Below are positions 26,090 through 33,495 of a stretch of DNA of 33,495 bases, piece after piece (position 1 is the stretch's first letter; every line of letters starts with the position of its first letter). The notes beneath the pieces were generated by a model. That model had not been told where the DNA came from and ran no database searches. It saw nothing but the letters and a program-made list of their open reading frames with translations. This DNA is from Sphingobium estronivorans. Lineage in GTDB: Bacteria; Pseudomonadota; Alphaproteobacteria; Sphingomonadales; Sphingomonadaceae. A program made the translations under genes and the position numbers. The stretch is taken from positions 1 through 33,495 of the forward strand of contig NZ_LFCT01000036.1 in NCBI RefSeq assembly GCF_008692605.1, read 5' to 3'.

Positions 26090-27517
26090 ATGGAACTGAA
26101 ACGCGAAGCCTGCCTGATCGGGGGCGAATGGGTAACCGGTGAGGACTGGATTGAGGTCGACAATCCCGCCACCGGCGCCATAATCGGCAAGGTGCCTCAG
26201 TTCGGTCGGGAGGCCACCGCCCGCGCCATCGCCGCTGCCCAGCAGGCGATGCCTGACTGGGCAGCCCGTACCGCGAAGGAACGGGCCGCCATCCTCCGCC
26301 GCTTTTTCGAACTGATGATGGAACATCAGGAGCCGCTTGCCCGGCTCCTCACGGAGGAACAGGGCAAGCCGCTCGCCGAAGCGCGGGGAGAGATCGCCTA
26401 TGCCGCTTCCTTCCTCGAATGGTTCGGTGAGGAAGCAAAGCGCGTCTATGGCGATGTCATCCCGTCGCACGCAGCCGACCGGCGCATCATGGTCCTAAAG
26501 CAGCCGGTGGGCGTCGTGGCGGCCATCACGCCCTGGAATTTCCCGTCGGCGATGATCACGCGCAAGATCGCGCCCGCTCTGGCAGCCGGCTGCGGCGTCG
26601 TTGTAAAGCCCGCCGCGCAGACGCCGTTCAGTGCGTTGGCGCTGGGCATATTGGCCGAACAGGCTGGTCTGCCCAAGGGGCTGCTCAACATCGTCACCGG
26701 TAGCGCGACGGAGATCGGCGCGGAAATCACTGAAAATCCGGCGGTGCGCAAGATCAGTTTCACCGGGTCTACCCGCGTCGGCGCCAAGCTGATGGCCCAA
26801 TCGGCTCCCGGCATCAAGAAATTGAGCCTGGAGCTTGGCGGCAATGCTCCCTTCATCGTGTTCGACGATGCCGATCTCGATGCCGCGGTCGAAGGTGCCA
26901 TCGTTTCCAAATTCCGTAACGCCGGGCAGACCTGCGTGTGCGCCAACCGGATCTATGTCCAATCGGGTATATATGACCTGTTTGTCGAAAAGCTGGTCGC
27001 GGCAACCCGGAAGCTGGTCGTCGGCAACGGCGCTGCGGACGGGACGACCATTGGCCCGATGATCGACGATGCCGCGCTGGCCAAAGTCCAGCAGCATATT
27101 GCCGATGCGACCGCGCGTGGCGCGACGGTGCTCGAAGGGGGTGTCCCCCACCCCCTTGGCGGACGTTTCTTCACCCCCACTGTCTTGCGCGACGTCACCC
27201 CCGACATGCTCGTCACGCGTGAGGAAACCTTTGGTCCGCTCGCGCCGGTCATATGTTTCGACAGCGATGCCGACGCCATCCGCCTTGCCAACGCGACCGA
27301 ATTCGGGCTCGCCGCCTATTTTTATGCGCGCGATCTGGGCCGGGTCTGGCGGGTGGCCGAAGCGATCGAAGCCGGTATTGTCGGCGTCAATACGGGCCTG
27401 ATCTCGACCGAGGTCGCACCCTTTGGCGGCGTCAAAGCCTCCGGTCTGGGTCGGGAAGGATCGAAATATGGGATCGAGGACTATCTCGAAATCAAATATC
27501 TGTGCCTGGGATTGTAA
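26090..27517 (+). CDS. gabD: NAD(P)-dependent succinate-semialdehyde dehydrogenase family enzyme
   Basis: This 475-residue aldehyde dehydrogenase shows Asn150 in ITPWNFPSAMITRKIAPALA (about 147-166), Glu248 in LSLELGGNAPFIVFDDADLD and the nucleophile Cys282 in NAGQTCVCANRIYVQSGIYD. The C-terminus has GVNTGLISTEVAPFGGVKAS and GLGREGSKYGIEDYLEIKYL. These features are typical of GabD-type succinate-semialdehyde dehydrogenases, which form succinate. Glutarate-semialdehyde activity is a possible alternative. The ATG at 26090 has GGGAG upstream; an earlier in-frame ATG at 26027 overlaps the remnant. It lies just after the dehydrogenase remnant, and no gabT is nearby. It could serve aromatic or amino-acid catabolism. 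Confidence 0.88.
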   Translation: MELKREACLIGGEWVTGEDWIEVDNPATGAIIGKVPQFGREATARAIAAAQQAMPDWAARTAKERAAILRRFFELMMEHQEPLARLLTEEQGKPLAEARGEIAYAASFLEWFGEEAKRVYGDVIPSHAADRRIMVLKQPVGVVAAITPWNFPSAMITRKIAPALAAGCGVVVKPAAQTPFSALALGILAEQAGLPKGLLNIVTGSATEIGAEITENPAVRKISFTGSTRVGAKLMAQSAPGIKKLSLELGGNAPFIVFDDADLDAAVEGAIVSKFRNAGQTCVCANRIYVQSGIYDLFVEKLVAATRKLVVGNGAADGTTIGPMIDDAALAKVQQHIADATARGATVLEGGVPHPLGGRFFTPTVLRDVTPDMLVTREETFGPLAPVICFDSDADAIRLANATEFGLAAYFYARDLGRVWRVAEAIEAGIVGVNTGLISTEVAPFGGVKASGLGREGSKYGIEDYLEIKYLCLGL

Positions 27518-27879
27518 ATGGCAGCAATCGCGGCTCCGGCAGCCTGGCGGTTTCTTCGTCTCCATGCGGACAGCGACTCTGCGCTGCCTGCGCGGTCGTG
27601 TCGGATCGAGCAGGGCAAGTCGGGCGGCAGCGACGTCGCTTCGCCACCAGGATAATATGTCAAATCACTCGGATCACACATAATCATTCCCAAATTGGCA
27701 TCGACCCCCTCCCCCTTCCCTCCTGCACCATTCCCACCCCGGTCAGGGAGAAGATAGAGCGTCTCGCCATTGCCCAGACAACAGCCAGATTGGCTTGATC
27801 CGGTCCCTGTCATTGCCGCGCGGGTCGTGCGCCTCTATGAGAGAGGCGGTTTGCATATTGCATTCGAAACGAGGGGATC
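27518..27879. other. Intergenic region before the acyl-CoA synthetase gene
   Basis: This 362-bp gap shows no convincing gene. It contains a pyrimidine-rich patch (about 27707-27729) on the plus strand and GAGGGG just before the next ATG. Small open frames on both strands have no family features. It probably holds the promoter of the ligase gene, but no clear -35/-10 pair could be picked. Confidence 0.4.
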
Positions 27880-29379
27880 ATGCCGACAGACCGCTTCCCG
27901 CTTTTGCAGGGGGACAACGACCGGATCGCCTTGATCGATGGCGAGCGCCGCGTCACCTATGGAGCGCTCAGCGGCCTTGCGGACCGCCTTGCCACCGGAT
28001 TGCTGGACGGCATGGAGGATCTGGCCGAAGAGCGGATCGCCTTCTTCCTGCCCGCCAGCCCGGACTATGTCGCGGTGATGCACGGCGTCTGGCGCGCGGG
28101 CGGGATCGCCGTTCCCCTGAATGTCGGCGCGACCATCGCCGAACTGGATCATTATCTGCGCTGCGCGCGGGTGACCCGACTGGTCGCCCAGGCCAAGCAT
28201 CACGCCATGCTGGGCGCATTGTGCGCGCAACTGGGCATCCGTCTGTTGCAGCCGGACGAGCTTATGGCCGATGCGGCAGGCGTTCTGCCGGACATCGCCG
28301 ACAGCCGGCGTGCGATGATGGTCTTCACCAGCGGCACCACCAGCAAGCCCAAAGGCGTGGTGACGACCCATGGCAATATCCGGGCGCAAATCACCGTGCT
28401 GCTGGAAGCCTGGGGCTGGTCGGACAGCGACCGCATCCCCCTGTTCCTGCCGCTGCATCATGTCCATGGCATCATCAACGTGCTGAGCTGCGCCCTATGG
28501 GCGGGCGCGACGGTGCATCTCTTCCCCCGGTTCGACGCAGCGGCCATCTGCAACAATGTCGCGGCGGGCGACTATTCGGTCTTCATGGCGGTGCCAACCA
28601 TCTATGTGAAGCTGCTCGACCATCTCGAAAGGCTGGAAGGGGCTGAGGCGAAAAGGGTCTGCGACGGCTTTGCCGCCATGCGCCTCAATGTGTCCGGTTC
28701 CGCAGCCTGCCCGGTTCCCTTGTTCGAGCAATGGCAGGCGCGCACCGGCCAGATCCTGCTCGAACGGTACGGCATGACCGAGATCGGCATGGCCCTGTCC
28801 AATCCCTATCTTGGCGAGCGGCGGGCGGGGCATGTCGGCCAGCCCCTGCCGGGCGTCGAGGTACGTCTCTATGGTGAGGATGAGCAACCCATCACCGAAG
28901 CGGGACAGCCGGGCGAAATCCGCATCAAGGGACCCAATGTCTTCCTGGAATATTGGGACAATGCGGAGGCCACGGTGAAGAGCTTCCGCGACGGCTGGTT
29001 CTGCACCGGCGACATGGCGGTGGTCGAGGAAGGCAGCTACCGGATCATGGGGCGTACCTCGATCGATATCATCAAGTCGGGCGGCTATAAATTGTCCGCG
29101 CTGGAGATTGAGGCAGCGCTGTTGGCCCATCCCGCCGTCGCGGAAGTGGCGGTGATCGGGGTCGAGGACGCGACTTGGGGCGAGAAGATCGTGGCCTTCG
29201 TCGTGCCACGGCCGGGCCGGAAAGCGGATGCCGAAGAGATTATCGACTGGTCGGCGGGGCAATTGTCCATCTACAAAATCCCGCGGTTGATCCATTTCGT
29301 CGACAGCCTGCCCCGCAACGCCATGGGCAAGGTGACCAAGCCGGACTTGAAAGCGCTGCTCAGCACCACCTCAGCGTAA
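27880..29379 (+). CDS. Malonyl-CoA synthetase-like AMP-forming acyl-CoA ligase
   Basis: This 499-residue member of the ANL superfamily would activate a carboxylic acid with ATP and CoA. Motifs are the P-loop MVFTSGTTSKPKGVV (147-161), the A5 motif RYGMTEIGMALSNP (about 296-309), WFCTGDMAVVEEGSYRIMGR, SIDIIKSGGYKLSALEIE and the C-terminal Lys484 in RNAMGKVTK. The stretch NPYLGERRAGHVGQPLPGVE resembles MatB/ACSF3 malonyl-CoA synthetases, so malonate or methylmalonate is the best guess. Other short dicarboxylates or acids remain possible. GAGGGG precedes the ATG. It stands alone, 362 bp after the dehydrogenase and before the small membrane-protein gene. Confidence 0.8.
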   Translation: MPTDRFPLLQGDNDRIALIDGERRVTYGALSGLADRLATGLLDGMEDLAEERIAFFLPASPDYVAVMHGVWRAGGIAVPLNVGATIAELDHYLRCARVTRLVAQAKHHAMLGALCAQLGIRLLQPDELMADAAGVLPDIADSRRAMMVFTSGTTSKPKGVVTTHGNIRAQITVLLEAWGWSDSDRIPLFLPLHHVHGIINVLSCALWAGATVHLFPRFDAAAICNNVAAGDYSVFMAVPTIYVKLLDHLERLEGAEAKRVCDGFAAMRLNVSGSAACPVPLFEQWQARTGQILLERYGMTEIGMALSNPYLGERRAGHVGQPLPGVEVRLYGEDEQPITEAGQPGEIRIKGPNVFLEYWDNAEATVKSFRDGWFCTGDMAVVEEGSYRIMGRTSIDIIKSGGYKLSALEIEAALLAHPAVAEVAVIGVEDATWGEKIVAFVVPRPGRKADAEEIIDWSAGQLSIYKIPRLIHFVDSLPRNAMGKVTKPDLKALLSTTSA

Positions 29380-29572
29380 ACTTTCCTGGATAGGCCGACG
29401 TCCTGATGAAGGCGATCGCATCCGCCGGCATAGCGGTCATTGAGCAACCCAGAGGAGATCACGATAGCCGGTTAGCAGGATGAGATGCACCGTGATGCCT
29501 CCCTTGCGCCGGCGTTCACCACCTCGAGAACAGGTAACTGAACAGCGTGAGGTTGAAACGCTGGAAAATCGG

Positions 29573-29593
29573 CCTCTGAAAGGCCGCAAAGGG
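29573..29593 (+). repeat. Dispersed 21-bp repeat, copy 2
   Basis: CCTCTGAAAGGCCGCAAAGG plus a final G is the same 21-mer as at 24373-24393 apart from one base. In this copy GGCC at 29571-29574 can pair with GGCC at 29582-29585 around TCTGAAA. It sits between the ligase and the small membrane-protein gene. Confidence 0.45.
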
Positions 29594-29621
29594 TTGATCG
29601 CTGGCACCCTGTTGCTCAGGC

Positions 29622-29646
29622 GGAACTATTGCGATGCCGAACCATT
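29622..29646 (+). promoter_or_regulatory. Possible EcfG (general stress) promoter
   Basis: GGAAC at 29622-29626 followed after 16 bp by CATT (29643-29646) is close to the alphaproteobacterial EcfG pattern GGAAC-N16/17-CGTT, with one mismatch in the -10. It lies about 35 bp upstream of the small membrane-protein ATG, a suitable distance. Confidence 0.35.
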
Positions 29647-29680
29647 AGTCGTGCAGCACTTGCGCTCATGGGAGACGGAT

Positions 29681-29830
29681 ATGTTGTGGACCATCATTCT
29701 CATCCTTCTGGTCCTCTGGGTACTGGGAGCTTTCGTGGTGCCAGTTGGCGGTGGCCTTATTCACCTGCTGCTCGTGCTGGCCGTCATCGTCCTGCTGTTC
29801 CAGTTCTTGAGCGGACGGCGCGTTCCCTAG
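29681..29830 (+). CDS. lmo0937-family (DUF5670-like) small membrane protein
   Basis: This 49-residue protein reads MLWTIILILLVLWVLG, then AFVVPVGGGLIHLLLVLAVI and VLLFQFLSGRRVP. Two hydrophobic helices are separated by a Gly-rich turn with GGxIHLLLVLA, and a basic end follows, as in the lmo0937 family found widely in bacteria and often induced by stress. The molecular role is unknown. The frame is open further upstream, but the ATG at 29681 with GGGAG upstream matches the family start. It lies just before the KaiC/kinase operon on the same strand, though the FNR-box promoter lies between them. Confidence 0.82.
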   Translation: MLWTIILILLVLWVLGAFVVPVGGGLIHLLLVLAVIVLLFQFLSGRRVP

Positions 29831-29907
29831 CGACCTTGCTTGACCTGCTTCGCAGGCAGCGGACGGCTGAAGTCGCCAACCCACACTATTATCTGCGAGA
29901 ATAGCGT

Positions 29908-29949
29908 CTGATCCAGATCAAGGTGTCAATCGCGGAATGATCCTATGAC
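29908..29949 (+). promoter_or_regulatory. FNR/FixK box with class II -10 element upstream of kaiC-like gene
   Basis: CTGATCCAGATCAA (29908-29921) matches nine of ten conserved bases of the FNR/FnrL/FixK consensus TTGAT-N4-ATCAA. From its centre (29914.5) to TATGAC at 29944-29949 is exactly the spacing of a class II FNR promoter (site centred at -41.5, -10 hexamer at -12 to -7). The predicted transcript starts near 29956. Confidence 0.6.
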
Positions 29950-29980
29950 CCTGATAGCGCATGAAGGAAAATCTCTGGCA

Positions 29981-31459
29981 ATGGAAACTGCGAATTCTGC
30001 TCCTACAGGTGTTGCGGGCCTGGATGAGGTCCTGATGGGCGGCTTGACCAGAAGCAGGGTGTTCTTGCTGGAAGGGAGCCCGGGAACAGGGAAGACCACG
30101 GTAGCGACCCAGTTCCTGATCGAAGGCGCCGCCCGTAACGAACGGTGCCTGTATATCAGCCTGTCCGAAACCGAAGAGGAAATGCGCGAAAGCGCCTATT
30201 CCCACGGCTGGGACCTCAAAGGGATTGATCTGTTCGAACTCGTCCCGCCGGAAAGCCTGCTAGACGAGCAACAGCAGCAGAGCCTGCTCTATTCCTCCGA
30301 CCTCGAACTGGGGGAAACTACGCGGCGCATTTTCGATGCGTTCGAGCGGGTGAGACCCGATCGGGTCGTGCTGGACAGCCTTTCGGAAATCCGCTTGCTG
30401 GCGCAGAGCTCGCTGCGTTATCGTCGGCAGATACTGGCGCTCAAGCATTTTTTCGCGACGCAGAAAGCGACTGTGCTGATGCTCGATGACCTCACCGCAG
30501 AGGTGGCCAACAAGACTGTCCACAGCGTGGCACATGGCGTGATCCGGCTGGAGGAGTTGGCACCGGAATATGGCCCGGAGCGCCGGCGGGCCCGGATCAT
30601 CAAATATCGCGGGCGCCCTTTCCGGGGCGGTTATCATGATTTCGTCATTGAGACGGGCGGCGTGCGAATGTTTCCCCGCCTTGTATCGGCTGAACACAAA
30701 ACGAGCTTCGCGCGGGACGTCCTGACAAGTGACTCCGCCGAACTCGACGCCTTGCTCGGGGGCGGCGTGGAGCGCGGATCGAGCGTCCTGGTGCTCGGGC
30801 CGGCGGGCACGGGCAAATCGCTGCTCACCCTTACTTTCGTCGCCGCCGCGGTCGCGCGCGGCGAGCGGGCGGCGATGTTCATCTTCGACGAAGAAATCGA
30901 CCTTCTCTTCGACCGGGCAAAAGGCCTTGGCATCGACATGAAGGCGATGACCGACCAGGGTCATTTGTTCGTCGAGCAGGTCGATGCGTCCGAGCTCTCA
31001 CCCGGAGAATTCTCGCAGCGTGTGCGGCAATGCGTCGAAACTCACGGTGTCCGCACGATCATCGTAGATAGCCTGAACGGCTATCAGGCGGCCATGCCGG
31101 AGGAAAAGGCGTTAATCCTGCACATGCACGAATTGCTGCAATATCTGAACCGGCAAGGCGCGACCACCTTTCTTACCGTAGCGCAGCACGGGTTGGTGGG
31201 CGACATGAAGGCGCCTGTTGACGTCACCTATTTGGCCGATACGGTGGTGCTGCTGCGCTATTTTGAAGCATTGGGGCGCGTCCGCCGCGCCATTTCCATT
31301 ATCAAGAAGCGCACGGGCGCGCATGAAGACACGATCCGTGAATATCGCATCGGCAGCTTTGGCATCCGCCTGGGCGAACCGCTCGTCGGTTTCCAGGGGG
31401 TGTTGCGCGGCGTGCCTACTTTCATCGGCGAAACGCCCAAGTTGCTGGAAAACGAATAG
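29981..31459 (+). CDS. KaiC-like double-domain RecA-fold ATPase
   Basis: This 492-residue protein has two RecA/KaiC domains. The first has Walker A GSPGTGKTT (32-40) and the Asp-containing RPDRVVLDSLSEIR. The second has GPAGTGKSL (273-281), FDEEIDLLF (302-310) and VRTIIVDSLNGY. The C-terminal part YLADTVVLLRYFEALGRVRR is followed by a KRTGAHEDTIREYRI motif as in KaiC. Where cyanobacterial KaiC has the phosphorylated Ser431/Thr432, this protein has Thr416/Tyr417. No kaiA or kaiB is present. The ATG at 29945 is in frame but overlaps the predicted -10; the ATG at 29981 has AAGGA upstream and would give a 25-base leader. The gene ends 2 bp before a hybrid histidine kinase gene, as in other bacterial KaiC-kinase pairs with signalling roles. 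Confidence 0.85.
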   Translation: METANSAPTGVAGLDEVLMGGLTRSRVFLLEGSPGTGKTTVATQFLIEGAARNERCLYISLSETEEEMRESAYSHGWDLKGIDLFELVPPESLLDEQQQQSLLYSSDLELGETTRRIFDAFERVRPDRVVLDSLSEIRLLAQSSLRYRRQILALKHFFATQKATVLMLDDLTAEVANKTVHSVAHGVIRLEELAPEYGPERRRARIIKYRGRPFRGGYHDFVIETGGVRMFPRLVSAEHKTSFARDVLTSDSAELDALLGGGVERGSSVLVLGPAGTGKSLLTLTFVAAAVARGERAAMFIFDEEIDLLFDRAKGLGIDMKAMTDQGHLFVEQVDASELSPGEFSQRVRQCVETHGVRTIIVDSLNGYQAAMPEEKALILHMHELLQYLNRQGATTFLTVAQHGLVGDMKAPVDVTYLADTVVLLRYFEALGRVRRAISIIKKRTGAHEDTIREYRIGSFGIRLGEPLVGFQGVLRGVPTFIGETPKLLENE

Positions 31460-31461
31460 GA

Positions 31462-33474
31462 GTGATACCGCACCTTTCCGAGCGAGCTCTCATTGTAGCT
31501 CCCCATGGCCGCGATGCGGACATTGCCGCCTCCATGCTCAAGGAAGCGGGGCTGCTGACGGAGATTTGCAGCGGTCTCGAGATGCTGTTGCAGGGCATCG
31601 AACGAGGTGCGGGTTTTGCGCTGATCACGGAAGAGGCGTTGCTCACAGCCGATCTCAACCCGTTGTCGCTCTGGCTCCGCCAACAGGCTGAATGGTCTGA
31701 TTTTCCCTTCGTGCTGGTGACGCGGCGCGGCGGCGGTCTGGAGCGCAATCCGGCCGCCCGCCGATTTCTGGACATGTTGGGGAACGTCACTTTCCTGGAA
31801 CGACCCTTTCATCCCACGACGCTCATCAGCCTCGCCCAGTCGGCCCTGCGGGGGCGTCGCCGCCAATATGAGGCGCGCGCGCGGCTTGAGGAATTGCACA
31901 TGGGTGCTGAGAAGTACCGTTCCCTGTTCAATTCGATCGAGGTCGGCTTTTGCGTGATCGAAATGATTTTCGACACGCAGGACAATCCGGTCGACTATCG
32001 CTTTGTGGAGACCAATCCTGCCTTCGTCCAGCAGACCGGCCTTGCCGATGCTGTGGGCCGGACTATGCGGTCCATGGTTCCCGGCCACGAGCAGCATTGG
32101 TTCGACATCTACGGCAAGGTGGCGACCACCGGCAATAGCATCCGTTTCGAAAACGGGGCCGAAGCACTGGGCGGATATTGGTACGACGTCCATGCCTTCA
32201 GGGTGGGCGAGCCCGGATCGTATCGCGTGGCCATTCTGTTCAACGACATTACCCACCGTAAGCAGGTGGAAGCCGCATTGCGGGCCAGCGAGGATCATCT
32301 TCGTCAGCTGAACGAGACGCTGGAAGAACGGGTCGCCGAGCGGTCCCATGAACTGGAGCAGGCACAGCAAGCCTTGCGGCAAGCCCAGAAACTTGAATCC
32401 ATGGGCCAGCTGACAGGGGGCGTTGCGCATGATTTCAACAATCTGCTCACGCCGATCATCGGCTCTCTGGACCTGCTCATGCGCCGGGACGTCGGCACCG
32501 AACGAGAAAGGCGGTTGATCGGGGGCGCGCTTCAGTCGGCCGACCGCGCCAAGACTTTGGTGCAACGGCTGCTTGCCTTCGCCCGCCGCCAACCGCTCCA
32601 GGCCGTGGCGATCGACATCGCGCAGCTGGTGAGAGACATGACCGATCTCGTCGCCAGCACGGTCGGGCCGCGCATCGACGTCCAGGTCGAGATTGACGAC
32701 GACGCGCCGCTGGCGGAGGCCGATGGCAACCAGATCGAGATGGCCCTGCTCAATCTGGCGGTGAATGCGCGCGATGCGATGCCGGACGGCGGCACGCTTT
32801 CGATCCGCGTGAGGCGCGAACAGGTTGCGGCCAGCAATGATCTGGGACTGACTGCGGCGGATTATATCCGGCTCGCGGTGTCAGACACAGGCGTCGGCAT
32901 GGACGAAGATACCATCGCAAAGGCGATCGAGCCTTTTTTCACGACGAAGGGGATCGGACGCGGAACCGGCCTCGGCCTTTCCATGGTGCATGGTCTTGTG
33001 GCGCAACTGGGCGGCGCACTGGCGATCGAAAGCGAGGTGGGTGCCGGGACCAGCATCAGCCTGTGGCTGCCTGTCAGCGATCGGCCTCGCGCCGTCCCGG
33101 CGTCACCGTCACGCCCCGATCTGGGCCAGTCCGATCATCGCCGGGTCCTCGTCGTCGATGATGAGGATCTGGTGCGGGCCAGCACCGCCGACATGCTGCG
33201 AGAACTCGGATATGATGTCTTGGAAGCGAGCTCAGGCGAAAAAGCACTCGAAATGCTGGATGAGGAAAAGCAGATCGACGTGCTGGTGACGGATCATCTG
33301 ATGCCGGGGCTGACCGGCATTGATCTTGCGGGGCGCGCGAGAAAGAAGAGGCCGGGTATACGCGTGCTGCTTATCTCCGGCTATGCGGAAGGCAAGGGCA
33401 TCTCGGCCGACTTCCCCCACTTGACGAAGCCGTTCAAGCATGACGAGCTCGCCACCTCTATGACTCTGCTCTAG
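31462..33474 (+). CDS. Hybrid histidine kinase with degenerate N-terminal receiver-like domain and C-terminal receiver
   Basis: This 670-residue cytosolic sensor kinase has five parts. At 8-128 is a receiver-like fold (RALIVAPHGRDADIAASMLK and FLERPFHPTTLISLAQ) that lacks the phosphoacceptor Asp. A PAS domain lies at about 150-268 (YRSLFNSIEVGFCVIEMIFD). A coiled-coil linker spans 270-312. HisKA carries His323 in TGGVAHDFNNLLTPIIG. The ATPase domain has Asn435 (LNLAVNARDAM), DTGVGMDED (475-483), FFTTKGIGRGTGLGLSM. The C-terminal receiver at 561-660 has phosphoacceptor Asp611 (LVTDHLMPG) and Lys656. The GTG start at 31462 lies 2 bp after the KaiC stop, and the AGGA at the stop is the only nearby site. 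It is probably cotranscribed with kaiC and either senses or modifies it. The output partner is not in the window. Confidence 0.9.
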   Translation: MIPHLSERALIVAPHGRDADIAASMLKEAGLLTEICSGLEMLLQGIERGAGFALITEEALLTADLNPLSLWLRQQAEWSDFPFVLVTRRGGGLERNPAARRFLDMLGNVTFLERPFHPTTLISLAQSALRGRRRQYEARARLEELHMGAEKYRSLFNSIEVGFCVIEMIFDTQDNPVDYRFVETNPAFVQQTGLADAVGRTMRSMVPGHEQHWFDIYGKVATTGNSIRFENGAEALGGYWYDVHAFRVGEPGSYRVAILFNDITHRKQVEAALRASEDHLRQLNETLEERVAERSHELEQAQQALRQAQKLESMGQLTGGVAHDFNNLLTPIIGSLDLLMRRDVGTERERRLIGGALQSADRAKTLVQRLLAFARRQPLQAVAIDIAQLVRDMTDLVASTVGPRIDVQVEIDDDAPLAEADGNQIEMALLNLAVNARDAMPDGGTLSIRVRREQVAASNDLGLTAADYIRLAVSDTGVGMDEDTIAKAIEPFFTTKGIGRGTGLGLSMVHGLVAQLGGALAIESEVGAGTSISLWLPVSDRPRAVPASPSRPDLGQSDHRRVLVVDDEDLVRASTADMLRELGYDVLEASSGEKALEMLDEEKQIDVLVTDHLMPGLTGIDLAGRARKKRPGIRVLLISGYAEGKGISADFPHLTKPFKHDELATSMTLL

Positions 33475-33495
33475 GCCGTAAACTCATAAAATGAC

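Larger units (their letters stand above)
29380..29680. other. Intergenic region holding a dispersed repeat
   Basis: This 301-bp gap has no convincing gene. It contains the second copy of the 21-bp repeat at 29573-29593 and a predicted stress-type promoter close to its end. A minus-strand frame (29462-29271) enters the ligase and lacks recognisable features. The start codon chosen for the small gene downstream leaves this region non-coding. Confidence 0.4.

Noticed and set aside
27704..27730. Pyrimidine-rich patch after the dehydrogenase gene
   Set aside because: No hairpin or regulator pattern could be tied to it; left as part of the intergenic description.

Overview
The window looks like an accessory stretch of a high-GC sphingomonad-type alphaproteobacterial chromosome or large plasmid (Sphingobium, Novosphingobium or Sphingomonas). 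This is inferred from three TonB-dependent receptors, a FecI/FecR pair, aromatic ring-cleavage operons, secreted DUF1214-like proteins, a KaiC-like ATPase and an lmo0937-type small membrane protein. No rRNA, tRNA or CRISPR array was seen.

Layout. (1) 1-530: right end of an IS66-family element (tnpA and the first codons of tnpB). It has cut off the start and most of the signal peptide of a TonB-dependent receptor (546-2819). (2) 2969-6851, minus strand: a TonB-dependent receptor followed by a Tat-exported sulfatase, probably one operon. (3) 7168-10393, plus strand, divergent from it: a meta-cleavage hydrolase, a flavin-dependent hydroxylase oxygenase component, and a LigA/LigB-type extradiol dioxygenase. 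A LysR gene faces this operon tail to tail. (4) 15624-11448, minus strand: MarR, 3-hydroxybenzoate 6-hydroxylase, gentisate 1,2-dioxygenase, fumarylpyruvate hydrolase and maleylpyruvate isomerase, a complete gentisate pathway. Two palindromic operator candidates lie in the spacers of predicted promoters. (5) 16098-24298, plus strand: FecI sigma factor, FecR anti-sigma factor, a TonB-dependent receptor with a signalling (STN) domain, and three exported DUF1214-like proteins, two of them a tandem duplication. (6) 24493-29379: rlmJ, a small unknown gene, an aldehyde dehydrogenase remnant, an intact succinate-semialdehyde dehydrogenase, and a malonyl-CoA-synthetase-like AMP ligase. (7) 29681-33474: a 49-residue membrane protein, then a KaiC-like double ATPase and a hybrid histidine kinase, preceded by a good FNR/FixK box.

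How the parts may work together (inference). The receptor plus sulfatase could import and desulfate an aryl sulfate. The divergent operon could ortho-hydroxylate the resulting phenol, open the ring and hydrolyse the product. If the product were 3-hydroxybenzoate, the gentisate operon would carry it to fumarate and pyruvate. The FecIR/receptor/DUF1214 block is probably an independent, substrate-sensing uptake locus. The KaiC/kinase pair looks like an oxygen- or stress-linked signalling unit. The most unusual items are the sulfatase-to-ring-cleavage arrangement, the cell-surface-signalling receptor with a DUF1214 triplet, and the FNR-box KaiC operon whose promoter geometry argues for a later start codon.
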